Position numbers and translations under genes: made by a program
The notes under the pieces: generated by a model
The model's database searches: none
What the model saw: the letters and a program-made list of their open reading frames with translations, nothing else
Told to the model about the DNA's origin: nothing
Shown here: piece by piece, positions 53,287-62,271 of the stretch
How positions within the stretch are numbered: position 1 is the first letter of the stretch
Layout: the number at the start of each line of letters is the position of its first letter
Assembly (NCBI GenBank): GCA_029261355.1
Contig: JAJDBM010000002.1
Coordinates: forward strand, 62,001 to 126,000
Length of the DNA: 64,000 nt
DNA from: Nitrospirales bacterium
GTDB lineage: Bacteria; Nitrospirota; Nitrospiria; Nitrospirales; UBA8639
Reading direction: 5' to 3'

Positions 53287-53471
53287 GCCTAGGCCACGAT
53301 GGTTGAATAGGCCATTGGCTCACGGTTGTTCCTCTATGATTGGAAGTTTATGGACAGTTTAAAGGTGGGACTAGAGGTAGCCTAGGCCACGATAGTTGAA
53401 TGGGCCGCTGGCTCAAGGCTGTCCATCTATGGTTTGCAATACAATGGCTGCTGAGTTTGGTATTACAGGTG
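53287..53471. repeat. two tandem 92-93-bp repeats between convergent genes
   Basis: Unit 1 (53287-53379) and unit 2 (53380-53471) share their first ~55 bases at close to 80% identity (GCCTAGGCCACGAT, TTGAAT, GGCC, TGGCTCA, CTATG), and a third GGCCTAG starts at 53472 at the very end of the next gene. The rest of each unit is less alike. No protein or tRNA-like fold was seen. Confidence 0.75.
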
Positions 53472-53473
53472 GC

Positions 53474-54109
53474 CTAGTTCAGTACTTTGTTTAAGGCGTC
53501 TTGATCGACAGGTGTGAAACGGTAGCCTTTGTTCAGCAATTCACTCATGCTGTTGGTGAGTGTTTCAATTTCCCTTTTATTCATGACGGAGTCGAAAAAG
53601 TTATTGAGATGCATGACATATTGGGCCGATGGCAGATGGTCTTCAAATGAAACACCAAATGATTCCATCACGTCGCGTAATTCTACTCCCGCGTAATGAT
53701 TATCATCATTTTTATCCCCGACAAGGGCAAACTCAAAAAATGTAAGGCTGATAGACAACGTCTGTTGAGTATGTGAAAACGCTTCTCGTGCTTCATCAAG
53801 CCCTTTGGGATAGAGTGTTGCACAATCAAAGTCCATTAAGGATTCGGACGTTGAGTGATAGGAGATTCTCTCAACTTGGGGTTGCTGAGGTTTTTTGAAA
53901 TTTTTGTAAAAATAGGTGGTACAGGTTTGGGCGATATAGAACGCTTGTTTATGTTGTAGAATTTGTTGACTGATATGACTTGTGAAGCCGCGAAAGACCT
54001 CTGATCCAGTTGAGCTAGAGGCGGTCCCAATTCCAATGGTCATGATAGACAGACCGAGAAGAAGTATCGACAACAGGAGATGTGATGTATTCTGAGATCG
54101 AGTCGGCAT
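53474..54109 (-). CDS. exported hypothetical protein
   Basis: A 211-residue protein from the ATG at 54109, preceded by AAAGGA 8-10 bases upstream; longer starts to 54244 have no support. Residues ~9-32 (LLLSILLLGLSIMTIGIGTASS) are a signal peptide. The mature part is helical with one Cys near SHISQQILQHKQAFYIAQTCTTYF and a second in DFDCATLYP. I do not recognise the family. Confidence 0.65.
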   Translation of the reverse strand: MPTRSQNTSHLLLSILLLGLSIMTIGIGTASSSTGSEVFRGFTSHISQQILQHKQAFYIAQTCTTYFYKNFKKPQQPQVERISYHSTSESLMDFDCATLYPKGLDEAREAFSHTQQTLSISLTFFEFALVGDKNDDNHYAGVELRDVMESFGVSFEDHLPSAQYVMHLNNFFDSVMNKREIETLTNSMSELLNKGYRFTPVDQDALNKVLN

Positions 54110-54237
54110 CAATGGAATCCTTTCACAACTACTCAGTATATCAGCCGATTCATTCCCATGCCAGTTCTGCATTCGTGCATCTTGAAAAAGGTGATACGTA
54201 TTCCTCATAGCGAGTAATCTGAAACAGACATCAAGTA

Positions 54238-54555
54238 ATGCCAAGTCAAGAATCTTTCTTTGAACTCGATTCAGATCCAGCCTTGCAGCGCCATATAAAG
54301 GGTGAGCGCGAACGTGCGCGGAAACTACGCAAAACGCAATGGTGGCTGGCTCTCATTCACAAAGGAATCTGTCATTATTGTCAGGAGACTGTCGCGCCGT
54401 CAGAACTCACCATGGACCATGTCGTTCCGCTTGCTCGAAAGGGAAAAAGTACGAAAGGCAATGTTGTCCCCTCATGTCGAAATTGCAATGGAACGAAACA
54501 GCTTGGAACTCCCGTTGAGACACTTCTCGACAATTTAGGTCGTCAAGAGCGATAG
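54238..54555 (+). CDS. HNH endonuclease-fold protein
   Basis: A 105-residue protein with an HNH motif: CHYCQETVAPSELTMDHVVPLARKGKSTKGNVVPSCRNCNGTK. The CxxC pairs bind the structural zinc, DH and N provide the active site. Such short proteins act in DNA repair, mobile elements or remain uncharacterised. It starts just upstream of its divergent neighbour's unused start. Confidence 0.85.
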   Translation: MPSQESFFELDSDPALQRHIKGERERARKLRKTQWWLALIHKGICHYCQETVAPSELTMDHVVPLARKGKSTKGNVVPSCRNCNGTKQLGTPVETLLDNLGRQER

Positions 54556-54605
54556 TTTTCTATCAATATGAGCTGGAGTATGGCTATGTAAGCGACGAAG
54601 CCACT

Positions 54606-55292
54606 CTATCGCCTCATCATCGCAATCCAGCGCCAGAGATTGAGTAAACTTGCCATGGAGCCTGCGACATATGTCAATGCGGCGGCTTTGAGGATTCGCC
54701 TGGCTCCAGAAAGATCTTCGCGAGATAAATACCCACCTTGTTCTAGAATAGGTAAGGCCCGACGGAAGCTGGCGTCCCATTCAACTGGTAGCGTGAGCAA
54801 ATGAATCACCGTGCCAATTCCCATAGTTGCGATGCCAGCAAGCATCACCAATATGCCTGCGGCAGGTGTTCGGGTGACGGCTGCGACAATAGGAATGCCT
54901 AACATCAGAAATGATCCGACTCTTTCGGCACTTTGCGCGACACGAACCAGTCTTGTTCGTTTTTTTAATGGTGGATACTCCGCTTGATCTTGGAGGGCAT
55001 GACCCACTTCATGAGCCGCGACGGTCGCGGCTGTTAATGATTTGTTGTGGTAGTTCTCGTGAGTGAGTCTGACGACTTTTGCGCTGGGATCATAGTGATC
55101 ACCTATCTCAGTGGTTTCTACTTGCACTTGTTCAAGATGGAAGCGATCAAGTAGATGTCTCGCTAGTTCACCACCAGTTCCTGGAAAGTCTTCTCTCGGC
55201 GTTCGATGTTGCGCAAAGACACGCTTGATCCATAATTGTGGGCCAATGAAGACGGCCGCCAAGAGGAGAAGGGTCAAGAGCAGGCGAATCAT
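54606..55292 (-). CDS. YugP-like neutral zinc metallopeptidase
   Basis: A 228-residue membrane protein from the ATG at 55292, without a good ribosome-binding site; a longer in-frame reading begins at 55394. It starts with a membrane helix (MIRLLLTLLLLAAVFIG), has TVAAHEVGHALQDQAEYPPL (HExxH) and two or three further helices. This is the Zn_peptidase_2 (YugP) pattern. The protease would be membrane-embedded. Substrate unknown. Confidence 0.85.
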   Translation of the reverse strand: MIRLLLTLLLLAAVFIGPQLWIKRVFAQHRTPREDFPGTGGELARHLLDRFHLEQVQVETTEIGDHYDPSAKVVRLTHENYHNKSLTAATVAAHEVGHALQDQAEYPPLKKRTRLVRVAQSAERVGSFLMLGIPIVAAVTRTPAAGILVMLAGIATMGIGTVIHLLTLPVEWDASFRRALPILEQGGYLSREDLSGARRILKAAALTYVAGSMASLLNLWRWIAMMRR

Positions 55293-55462
55293 GAGAAATC
55301 TTGAGAACCTAAAAATTGAAACATAATAGGATAAATGTTGATTGCTTCTTTCTGGAAGAAAGAGGGCTGTTGTGAGCATGGCAGAGGTGGACATTCATAC
55401 ATGAGTATTTGGAGGAAGTAGGTATCTTTCTCATTCGCAAGGTTTCGCTAAGGAGTCGACAA

Positions 55463-56932
55463 TTAAGACGAACAACTGACAACGATTGGCTCACTCCCTG
55501 ATGCTGGCGGCAGCGCATACGATTCCATGTCAGGTTGTTCTGTAAAGGGGTCGGTGAACAGATGTAAGAGGCGGTCGATTTCTGCAAAATCATTCTGTCG
55601 TGTGGCTTGTTCAATCGCTTCTTGGACGAGATGATTCCGAAGTATGTATTTAGGATTTGACCGATTCATCCGAAGTTGACGCTCCGCATCTTGGTTGTTT
55701 TCTGCTTGTAGGCGCTTGCAATAGCGTGCCGACCAATCATCAAACGCCTCACGATGGATGAATTGATCTTTGATCTTAGCATTGCTATTTGGGGAGTCTT
55801 GCTGAAATTGATTGAGTGAGCGGAAGAAGTTGGTATAGTCGGTCCGGCTGGAGTCCATGATATTCAACAAGTCAGTCACCAATTTGTCGTCTCCGGCGTG
55901 AATGTCGATAAGGCCTAACTTTTTTCTCATGAGTCCTGCATACGTGTTGACCATGGTCTTTTCATAGAGATCTGGTGCCGCTAATATTTCTGTTTCTTCA
56001 ATGAGAGGTGACATGGCCTTTGCCAAAGCCCGGATATTCCAATAGCCGATATCTGGTTGGTTTTGAAAAGAATAGCGTCCATGGTGATCGGAATGATTAC
56101 ACACGAAATTTGGATTGAATTGTTCCATGAATCCATACGGACCATAATCCAAGGTCAATCCGAGAATCGACATGTTGTCAGTGTTCATGACGCCATGCGA
56201 CCAGCCGACGGCTTGCCATTGAGCTATCAATTCTCCGGTACGGACGGCGACTTCATGGAGGAGTTGGGCATATGGGTTATCAACAGTTGCTAAATGCGGG
56301 TAGTCATGCTGGATGACGTAGTCCGCAAGTATCTTCAGATTGTTAAATTGTCCACGGTAAAAAAAGACTTCAAATGACCCGAATCTCACATGGCTAGGGG
56401 TCATGCGAAGCAGCATGGCTCCTGGTTCAGGTCTTTCTCGCCAGACGATTTCTTCACCACTCACCATGCATAAACTACGGGTTGTCGGTATACCTAGCCC
56501 ATACATGGCTTCCCCGCATAAGTATTCGCGTATGGTTGACCGTAAGACAGCTCGGCCATCACCATCGCGAGAGAATCGTGTGAGGCCTGCTCCCTTGAGC
56601 TGCAAATCCCATGTTTCGCCTTTGGCATTTCGAATCTCCCCCAACAAAATGGCCCGACCATCTCCTAACTGCGGAACATAGTGGCCAAATTGATGACCTG
56701 CATATAGCATGGCAAGGGGGTCACTTCCCTGAAGCAGTTTGGCCCCACAAAAATATTCCGCAAACTCTGGTCGCTTCGCTTCTTCTGGATCAAGACCAAT
56801 GAGTTCTGCGGCAGCTGAATTGAAACTCACAACCTGAGGGTTTGGAAATGGAGTCGGCTGAACCCGATGAAAAAATCCATCAGGTAACCGTGCATAAGTA
56901 TTGTCGAATGATAACTTTTCAAGTGTGTTCAT
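55463..56932 (-). CDS. selO: protein adenylyltransferase SelO
   Basis: A 489-residue pseudokinase. Family marks are ARLPDGFFHRVQPTPFPNPQ, AMLYAGHQFGHYVPQLGDGRAILLGE, LQLKGAGLTRFSRDGDGRAVLRSTIREYLCGEAMYGLGIPTTRSLCMV, WSHGVMNTDNMSILGLTLDYGPYGF and the C-terminal Cys-Ser-Ser. SelO transfers AMP to Ser, Thr or Tyr of target proteins; the C-terminal cysteine takes the place of selenocysteine found in eukaryotic forms and may regulate it by a disulfide. The gene is monocistronic. Confidence 0.95.
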   Translation of the reverse strand: MNTLEKLSFDNTYARLPDGFFHRVQPTPFPNPQVVSFNSAAAELIGLDPEEAKRPEFAEYFCGAKLLQGSDPLAMLYAGHQFGHYVPQLGDGRAILLGEIRNAKGETWDLQLKGAGLTRFSRDGDGRAVLRSTIREYLCGEAMYGLGIPTTRSLCMVSGEEIVWRERPEPGAMLLRMTPSHVRFGSFEVFFYRGQFNNLKILADYVIQHDYPHLATVDNPYAQLLHEVAVRTGELIAQWQAVGWSHGVMNTDNMSILGLTLDYGPYGFMEQFNPNFVCNHSDHHGRYSFQNQPDIGYWNIRALAKAMSPLIEETEILAAPDLYEKTMVNTYAGLMRKKLGLIDIHAGDDKLVTDLLNIMDSSRTDYTNFFRSLNQFQQDSPNSNAKIKDQFIHREAFDDWSARYCKRLQAENNQDAERQLRMNRSNPKYILRNHLVQEAIEQATRQNDFAEIDRLLHLFTDPFTEQPDMESYALPPASGSEPIVVSCSS

Positions 56933-57310
56933 AGGGCTATTATCTCTAGAAACTGTATGGTCAGCAAGTTGTGACGGTGCTGTGGATTGTTCTCACGAAG
57001 AGGATCGACTCATTATAGCCAGATCTGTGACAATCTGTGAGACTGAGAGGATTCTGCTCTATGAGAGAATGGTTGTTGTAAGCCGGTCTATCCTGTCAAT
57101 GGTTTATGCCAGTGACTTGAGGTCACCTATGAAAACCGTCCTTTCCCGCAATTGGGGAGTCATTCTCATGCTCAAATCCTCATGTATTCATCTATCCCTT
57201 GCGGTTTTGCGTGCGTGGCTTCCTTACCCTTACGAAAAAACAGGTTTTTAGAGGTGCCCTTGACAGATTTGTTGGGATAGTGCAGCCTCCTTCTGGGAGA
57301 ATGAGGCCGG
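56933..57310. other. 378-bp intergenic region
   Basis: This region lies upstream of selO and of the 120-residue gene. It contains the second MITE-like element at 57121-57259. Outside it I see no gene or obvious promoter. Confidence 0.5.
57121..57259. mobile_element. 139-bp MITE-like element, copy 2
   Basis: Starts GGTCACCTATGAAAACC and ends GGTTTTTAGAGGTGCCC; the complement of the end (GGGCACCTCTAAAAACC) matches the start at 14 of 17 positions. CGTCCTTTCCCGCAATTG follows the left end as in the copy at 45061, and the interior is alignable throughout. No coding capacity, so it would need a transposase in trans. Confidence 0.7.
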
Positions 57311-57673
57311 GTGGACGAAAGGTTGAGAAACGCACTTCCCAATGCATCGATCCACCAACTATCAGGTTGTATTTCTGACAGGACAATATTTGTGAATGAT
57401 CTCAAAGAACTTTGGCAGATTCACCAGGACGCACGTTGGCCAGACTCGTTAGATGGAGCTGAAGGTCAATTGATGATGTTGGATACGGTGATTGTCGGAT
57501 GTATCACCTATTATGAAGAAGAGCAAGAATTGGACAGCCAAAGAATCGTTATTCTTCAGGACAGTCTGTCGGAGTTAGATGAGCTGTTGGTTGATTTGTC
57601 AGATGAGGGGATGGAGTATTTTTCACGATTACGGCAACTGGGTCATCTTATTCTCAATGGGACTTCACAATAG
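57311..57673 (+). CDS. small acidic orphan protein
   Basis: A 120-residue protein with a GTG start. The last ~60 residues are acidic and helical (LDSQRIVILQDSLSELDELLVDLSDEGMEYFSRLRQLGHLIL), and the first part has two cysteines. GAGG lies about 6 bases upstream of the start. It ends 3 bases before the CHAT gene, so they are almost certainly cotranscribed. Function unknown; an inhibitor or adaptor of the CHAT protein is a guess from context only. Confidence 0.6.
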   Translation: MDERLRNALPNASIHQLSGCISDRTIFVNDLKELWQIHQDARWPDSLDGAEGQLMMLDTVIVGCITYYEEEQELDSQRIVILQDSLSELDELLVDLSDEGMEYFSRLRQLGHLILNGTSQ

Positions 57674-57676
57674 CTG

Positions 57677-60064
57677 ATGCTGTCATATAAGACAGATCTA
57701 TTGATGGGGCACTGCTATCGGGCTTTATCCTTTTTTCGTAAACGGTTATGGTCTTCTATTCCGATTTGTGTGCTGATATTCTCGACTTCGATACTCGTGA
57801 ATGTTTGTGCCGAAGCAGCTGAATCGACGGATCAGGATGATGTGATGGAGTTGGGGCAATGGCATTTTGCTCAAGGTCATTTTCCTCAAGCTGCTCAGGC
57901 TTGGGAACAAGCGGCCCGAAGGTTTGAGGCAGAGAAGCGTTTCGATGAACAGGCACAGGCCCTGTTGTATTTTTCTGAGGCTTTGTACCATCTTGGGCAT
58001 TATCGACGAGCTACCGTATCGCTTCAATTGGCTCACCAGATAGCCAGTGAAGTCCCCAATTTTTTACTAATTTCCCAGATTCTTGGTCGATTGGGCAATG
58101 TCGCTTTCGCCTTGGGCCTCGAAACAGATGCTGAAGAGTATTTGACGACGGCGCTATCCAGAGCCAGAGCATTGGAAAACTCAGCTTTGATTGCCACCAT
58201 TTTAAATGATCGAGGTAATGTTTTAGCTTCGCAAAAACGATATAGCGAGGCTCTTGGCGCATTTACTGAATCAACAGTCTTAGGCGATGCCATTGGTCAT
58301 CATTCGCTAGCGGTGACGGCATTGATTAATGCTGCCTGGAGTTCGCTGTTAGAGGGCCAGTTGACAGCTAGCAAAGACCGACTTGATTTAGCCGTTGTGC
58401 AAGTAACCGTACTTGAGGAGTCGCATGAAAAGTCCCAAAAACTCCTCAGTATTGGATTGGCGTATGACCGGCTTCGTCAATTGCTTCAACCCACAAATTT
58501 CAAAATAATGAGACAATCAGCAGCAGCGTTTCAATCGTCTGCTGAAATGGCCCATCGAATCAAAGACCATCGAACCGCTTCCTACGGATGGGGGCATTTA
58601 GGGCATTTATACGAAGAGGAAGGACGAATTCCTGAAGCTCTTGAACTCACGCGTCGTGCTATTCATGCTGCCCAACAAAGCGTAACGCCTCAATCGCTCT
58701 ATCAATGGGAATGGCAAGCTGGTCGGCTCTTGCGTGGACAAGGAAAAAGAGACGAAGCCATATTAGCCTATCGTCGGGCTACCTATACGCTTCAGCCGCT
58801 TCGCAATGAAGTGAGTCAAGGTTTTCCGCATCATTCCAAAACCTTCCGCGAGGGAGTGAGTCCACTTTTCTATGAATTAGTGGATCTCCTGCTGACCCAG
58901 GCAGATGGCGAGACAGACGAACTCGTGACTCAAGATATTCTAGGGAATGCACGGCGGACGATGGAACAATTTAAAACGGCTGAATTGCAAGACTATTTTC
59001 GTGACAACTGTGTAGAAGCGTCACTCGCAAAGAAAACGAATGTTGATGAGATCGTGAAAGGTCTGAAGCACACGGCAGTCGTGTATCCCATTCTTTTACC
59101 TGACCGTATGGAGTTACTCATTAGTGTTCATGATGGAGACAAGGCAGAATTGAAGAGGGAACGTGTTCAGGTCACGTCAGAGATGTTATCAAAAGAAGTG
59201 CGAATCTTGAGAAGACTGCTGGAGAAACGTACATCGCGTGAGTATTTGCCTCACGCCCAGCAAGTTTACACGTGGTTGATTCAACCTATTCGTCATTATT
59301 TACAAGAGTATGAGATTCACACTCTCGTCTTCGTGCCAGATGGGCCATTGCGGACTATTCCATTAGGTGCATTGCATGATGGCAAAGAGTTTCTTATTAG
59401 CCAGTACGCCCTGGCGATCACTCCAGGGATTGACCTCACGGATCCGCAACCTATCAATCGAGAAAAAATTAAACTCCTTTCTGTGGGATTAACCGATTCA
59501 GTGCAAGGCTTTCCATCTTTGCCGAATGTGGCATCTGAGATTCAGGCACTCAATGATCTGTATGGAGGGAGAGTGATGTTGAATCAACAGTTTCTCCTGG
59601 ATGATCTTGAGGATGAGATGAAAGATGATCGTCCGAGCATCGTCCATATTGCTTCCCATGCGAAATTTGATGGGGAGGCCAAGAACACTTTTCTTCTGGC
59701 ATTCGATGAGAAATTGACGATGGATCGATTAGATGAATTGATAGGTCTCTACCAATTTCGAGAAACTCCTCTGGACTTATTAACTCTCAGCGCATGTGAA
59801 ACGGCAGCGGGTGACGATCGTGCGGCTCTTGGGTTGGCGGGCGTCGCTGTCAAGGCAGGAGCACGAAGTGCCCTGGCATCATTATGGTTCATTAATGATA
59901 AGGCGACCTCGGAACTGATCACGGAGTTTTATCGTCAATTGCAAGATGAAAACCTGTCCAAGGCCGTGGCTCTACAAAATGCCAAATTGAAAATCATGCA
60001 GCACCCCACCTATCAACATCCTGGATATTGGTCCCCATTTCTCCTTATCAATAATTGGCTCTGA
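57677..60064 (+). CDS. exported TPR-CHAT caspase-like protein
   Basis: A 795-residue protein. Residues ~20-48 (LWSSIPICVLIFSTSILVNVCAEA) are a signal peptide, so it should be periplasmic. About 50-430 is a series of tetratricopeptide-like repeats (QWHFAQGHFPQAAQAWEQAA, DEQAQALLYFSEALYHLGHYRRA, AILAYRRATYTLQP). About 470-795 is a CHAT domain with the His-Cys dyad IASH661 and SAC707ET, followed by AGVAVKAGARSALASLW and the typical GYWSPFLLINNW ending. CHAT domains are caspase/separase-type cysteine proteases. Its neighbours suggest a role in signalling. Confidence 0.9.
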   Translation: MLSYKTDLLMGHCYRALSFFRKRLWSSIPICVLIFSTSILVNVCAEAAESTDQDDVMELGQWHFAQGHFPQAAQAWEQAARRFEAEKRFDEQAQALLYFSEALYHLGHYRRATVSLQLAHQIASEVPNFLLISQILGRLGNVAFALGLETDAEEYLTTALSRARALENSALIATILNDRGNVLASQKRYSEALGAFTESTVLGDAIGHHSLAVTALINAAWSSLLEGQLTASKDRLDLAVVQVTVLEESHEKSQKLLSIGLAYDRLRQLLQPTNFKIMRQSAAAFQSSAEMAHRIKDHRTASYGWGHLGHLYEEEGRIPEALELTRRAIHAAQQSVTPQSLYQWEWQAGRLLRGQGKRDEAILAYRRATYTLQPLRNEVSQGFPHHSKTFREGVSPLFYELVDLLLTQADGETDELVTQDILGNARRTMEQFKTAELQDYFRDNCVEASLAKKTNVDEIVKGLKHTAVVYPILLPDRMELLISVHDGDKAELKRERVQVTSEMLSKEVRILRRLLEKRTSREYLPHAQQVYTWLIQPIRHYLQEYEIHTLVFVPDGPLRTIPLGALHDGKEFLISQYALAITPGIDLTDPQPINREKIKLLSVGLTDSVQGFPSLPNVASEIQALNDLYGGRVMLNQQFLLDDLEDEMKDDRPSIVHIASHAKFDGEAKNTFLLAFDEKLTMDRLDELIGLYQFRETPLDLLTLSACETAAGDDRAALGLAGVAVKAGARSALASLWFINDKATSELITEFYRQLQDENLSKAVALQNAKLKIMQHPTYQHPGYWSPFLLINNWL

Positions 60065-60243
60065 TCCTACAGCTTTTTGGAGGTGACCGTTGGAGCGTAC
60101 CCTCAGTGATTATTTTCTGGAGGGCCGGTCGGCAAGCTCCCTTCCGTATATAAGGATGGGGGTTTTCAGGGAAATCAACAAGCGTTGGGGAATCATTGTG
60201 TTTGTATGCGATTCATAGCCAACTCATTTTCGATAAAATAGGT

Positions 60244-62172
60244 ATGACTTCCCTGCGTTCCGTCCTTTGGTCTACTCCAGTTCGTGTGCTTGTCATAGGT
60301 CTGCTCGTGAGCCTGGCGGTGATTTTTAGTCGTCAGTTTGGACTGCTTGAGCCATTAGAGTTAGCCGCCTACGACTGGACAGTGAGGCTTGCCCCATCTC
60401 CTGTTGGTCCAGACCCTCGTATCGTCTTGATTACCATCACAGAAGAAGACCTTCAGTCTCTTGGGCAGTGGCCCCTCTCAGATGAGCTTATTGCCAGGGC
60501 CTTGGAAATTCTAACGGGATATGGTGCCCGAACGATTGGTCTTGACCTGTATCGTGACAGAGAAGTTTTGCCTGGAAGAGAGGAATTAAACGCGGTCTTG
60601 AGCCAACATTCAGAAATTGTGACGGTGATGAAATTTCCTGATCAGGAGGGAAAGGGAGTGCCTGGTCCACTGGTTTTACAAGGCACCGATCAAATTGGAT
60701 TCAATGACATTCTTGTCGATCGTGGAGGCATTGTTCGAAGAGGGTTCCTTTTTTTGGAGAATCAGGAAGGCACAGCCACATCATTTTCCTTGTTATTAGC
60801 CATGAAATATTTGGAACACGAGGGGATCGTGCCTGTCCCAGACCCATCGCATCCTGAATTGATGAGAATAGGGACAACAACGATTCCTCGATTTTACCCG
60901 AACGACGGCAGTTATGTGGGAAGTGATGCCAAAGGCTATCAACTGTTGGTGAAGTTTTCAGGGAAGCAGGAAGCATTTCCGCAATTTACACTGACAGAAT
61001 TATTGAATGGAACAATGAATCAAGCCGTGGTGAAGGATAAGGTGGTGGTGATTGGATCATCTGCGGAAAGTGTGAGAGATGATTTTTACACTCCGTATAG
61101 TCGGAGCCGAGGCAAGCGACAACAAATGTCGGGGATGGAACTCCATGCCCATTTCATCAATCAGTTGCTGCGAATGGCGTTGATGCATGATCGTCCGATT
61201 CGTTCTCTCCCTGAAGGATTAGAAGTTTGCTGGGTGCTCATATGGGGTGGTCTGGGAGGGCTCTTGGCATTAGGACTATTTTCTCCTTGGCGACTGATCT
61301 TTTTTCTGAGTGCAGGGGTTGGAGGTCTTCTCGTTTTCGTGTATTGGCTATTTCTTGCGAGTTGGTGGATTCCTTTGATTTCTCCGGCACTGGCCTGGGT
61401 GTTGGCTGGCAGTGTCGCCACCGCATGGATATCTAAGCAATATAGACAGGAGCGGATGTTGCTGATGCAATTATTTTCGCAGCATGTGTCTACTGAGGTG
61501 GCTGAGACGATATGGGCTGCACGAGAACAATTGGTTCAGGATGGACGCATTCGACCAAGAAAGATCACTGCCACGGTGCTGTTTGTAGATCTTGAAGGGT
61601 TTACCGCTATGGCGGAACATGTCGACCCCGAAGCCCTGATGGAGTGGCTCAACACCTATCTCATGTCCATGACAAATGTGATTGTGGCGCATAAGGGTGT
61701 GGTTGATGATTTTTTTGGAGATGGAGTGAAGGCAAACTTTGGTGTGCCATTGGAACAGAGGCAAGGCAGTGATATACGCCAAGATGCCATGAATGCTGTG
61801 CAATGCGGATTGGCCTTATTCAAGGAGATCCAATGTTTGAATCAACGTCTCCCTCAACAAGCCATTCCTATCGGGAGAGTGAGAATCGGCATTGCCACTG
61901 GATCGGTGGTGGTCGGGACGGTGGGGAATGCGCAACGATTAAAATATACATCAGTCGGAGATATTGTGAATATTGCTGCACGCTTAGAGCAATTAGGGAA
62001 GGACCCGTCTATCGCATCTAGGACTCAAGGTATTGGAAGTCTATTCGTGAATGAGGATACCCATGCCTATTTAGATGCTCGCTGGGTAACAGAGGAAATT
62101 GGACCAGTGAATCTTTCTGGTAGGCAGGAGCCTGTTACGGTCTATCGAGTGGTGAGAGGACCATCCGAATAA
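60244..62172 (+). CDS. CHASE2 transmembrane adenylate/guanylate cyclase
   Basis: A 642-residue protein from the ATG at 60244. An N-terminal helix (VRVLVIGLLVSLAVIFS) leads into a periplasmic CHASE2 sensor (~35-320, LAAYDWTVRLAP, IVLITITEEDLQSLGQWPLSDE, MSGMELHAHFINQLLRM), then three membrane helices (~335-400) and a class III nucleotide cyclase domain: TVLFVDLEGFTAMAEHV with the metal-binding Asp, DDFFGDGVKANFG with the second Asp, and RIGIATGSVVVGTVGNAQRLKYTSVGDIVNIAARLEQ. ATP or GTP preference is not certain. It lies 179 bases after the CHAT gene on the same strand. Confidence 0.9.
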   Translation: MTSLRSVLWSTPVRVLVIGLLVSLAVIFSRQFGLLEPLELAAYDWTVRLAPSPVGPDPRIVLITITEEDLQSLGQWPLSDELIARALEILTGYGARTIGLDLYRDREVLPGREELNAVLSQHSEIVTVMKFPDQEGKGVPGPLVLQGTDQIGFNDILVDRGGIVRRGFLFLENQEGTATSFSLLLAMKYLEHEGIVPVPDPSHPELMRIGTTTIPRFYPNDGSYVGSDAKGYQLLVKFSGKQEAFPQFTLTELLNGTMNQAVVKDKVVVIGSSAESVRDDFYTPYSRSRGKRQQMSGMELHAHFINQLLRMALMHDRPIRSLPEGLEVCWVLIWGGLGGLLALGLFSPWRLIFFLSAGVGGLLVFVYWLFLASWWIPLISPALAWVLAGSVATAWISKQYRQERMLLMQLFSQHVSTEVAETIWAAREQLVQDGRIRPRKITATVLFVDLEGFTAMAEHVDPEALMEWLNTYLMSMTNVIVAHKGVVDDFFGDGVKANFGVPLEQRQGSDIRQDAMNAVQCGLALFKEIQCLNQRLPQQAIPIGRVRIGIATGSVVVGTVGNAQRLKYTSVGDIVNIAARLEQLGKDPSIASRTQGIGSLFVNEDTHAYLDARWVTEEIGPVNLSGRQEPVTVYRVVRGPSE

Positions 62173-62271
62173 ACTAGGGTAGGGGTGCTCGCTATAGCCG
62201 ATTTAGTGAAATTCCGTATTTTGAAGTGTTTGATACCGCGGGGAAAGTCTGCATCGTTCAACTGGAACTTA

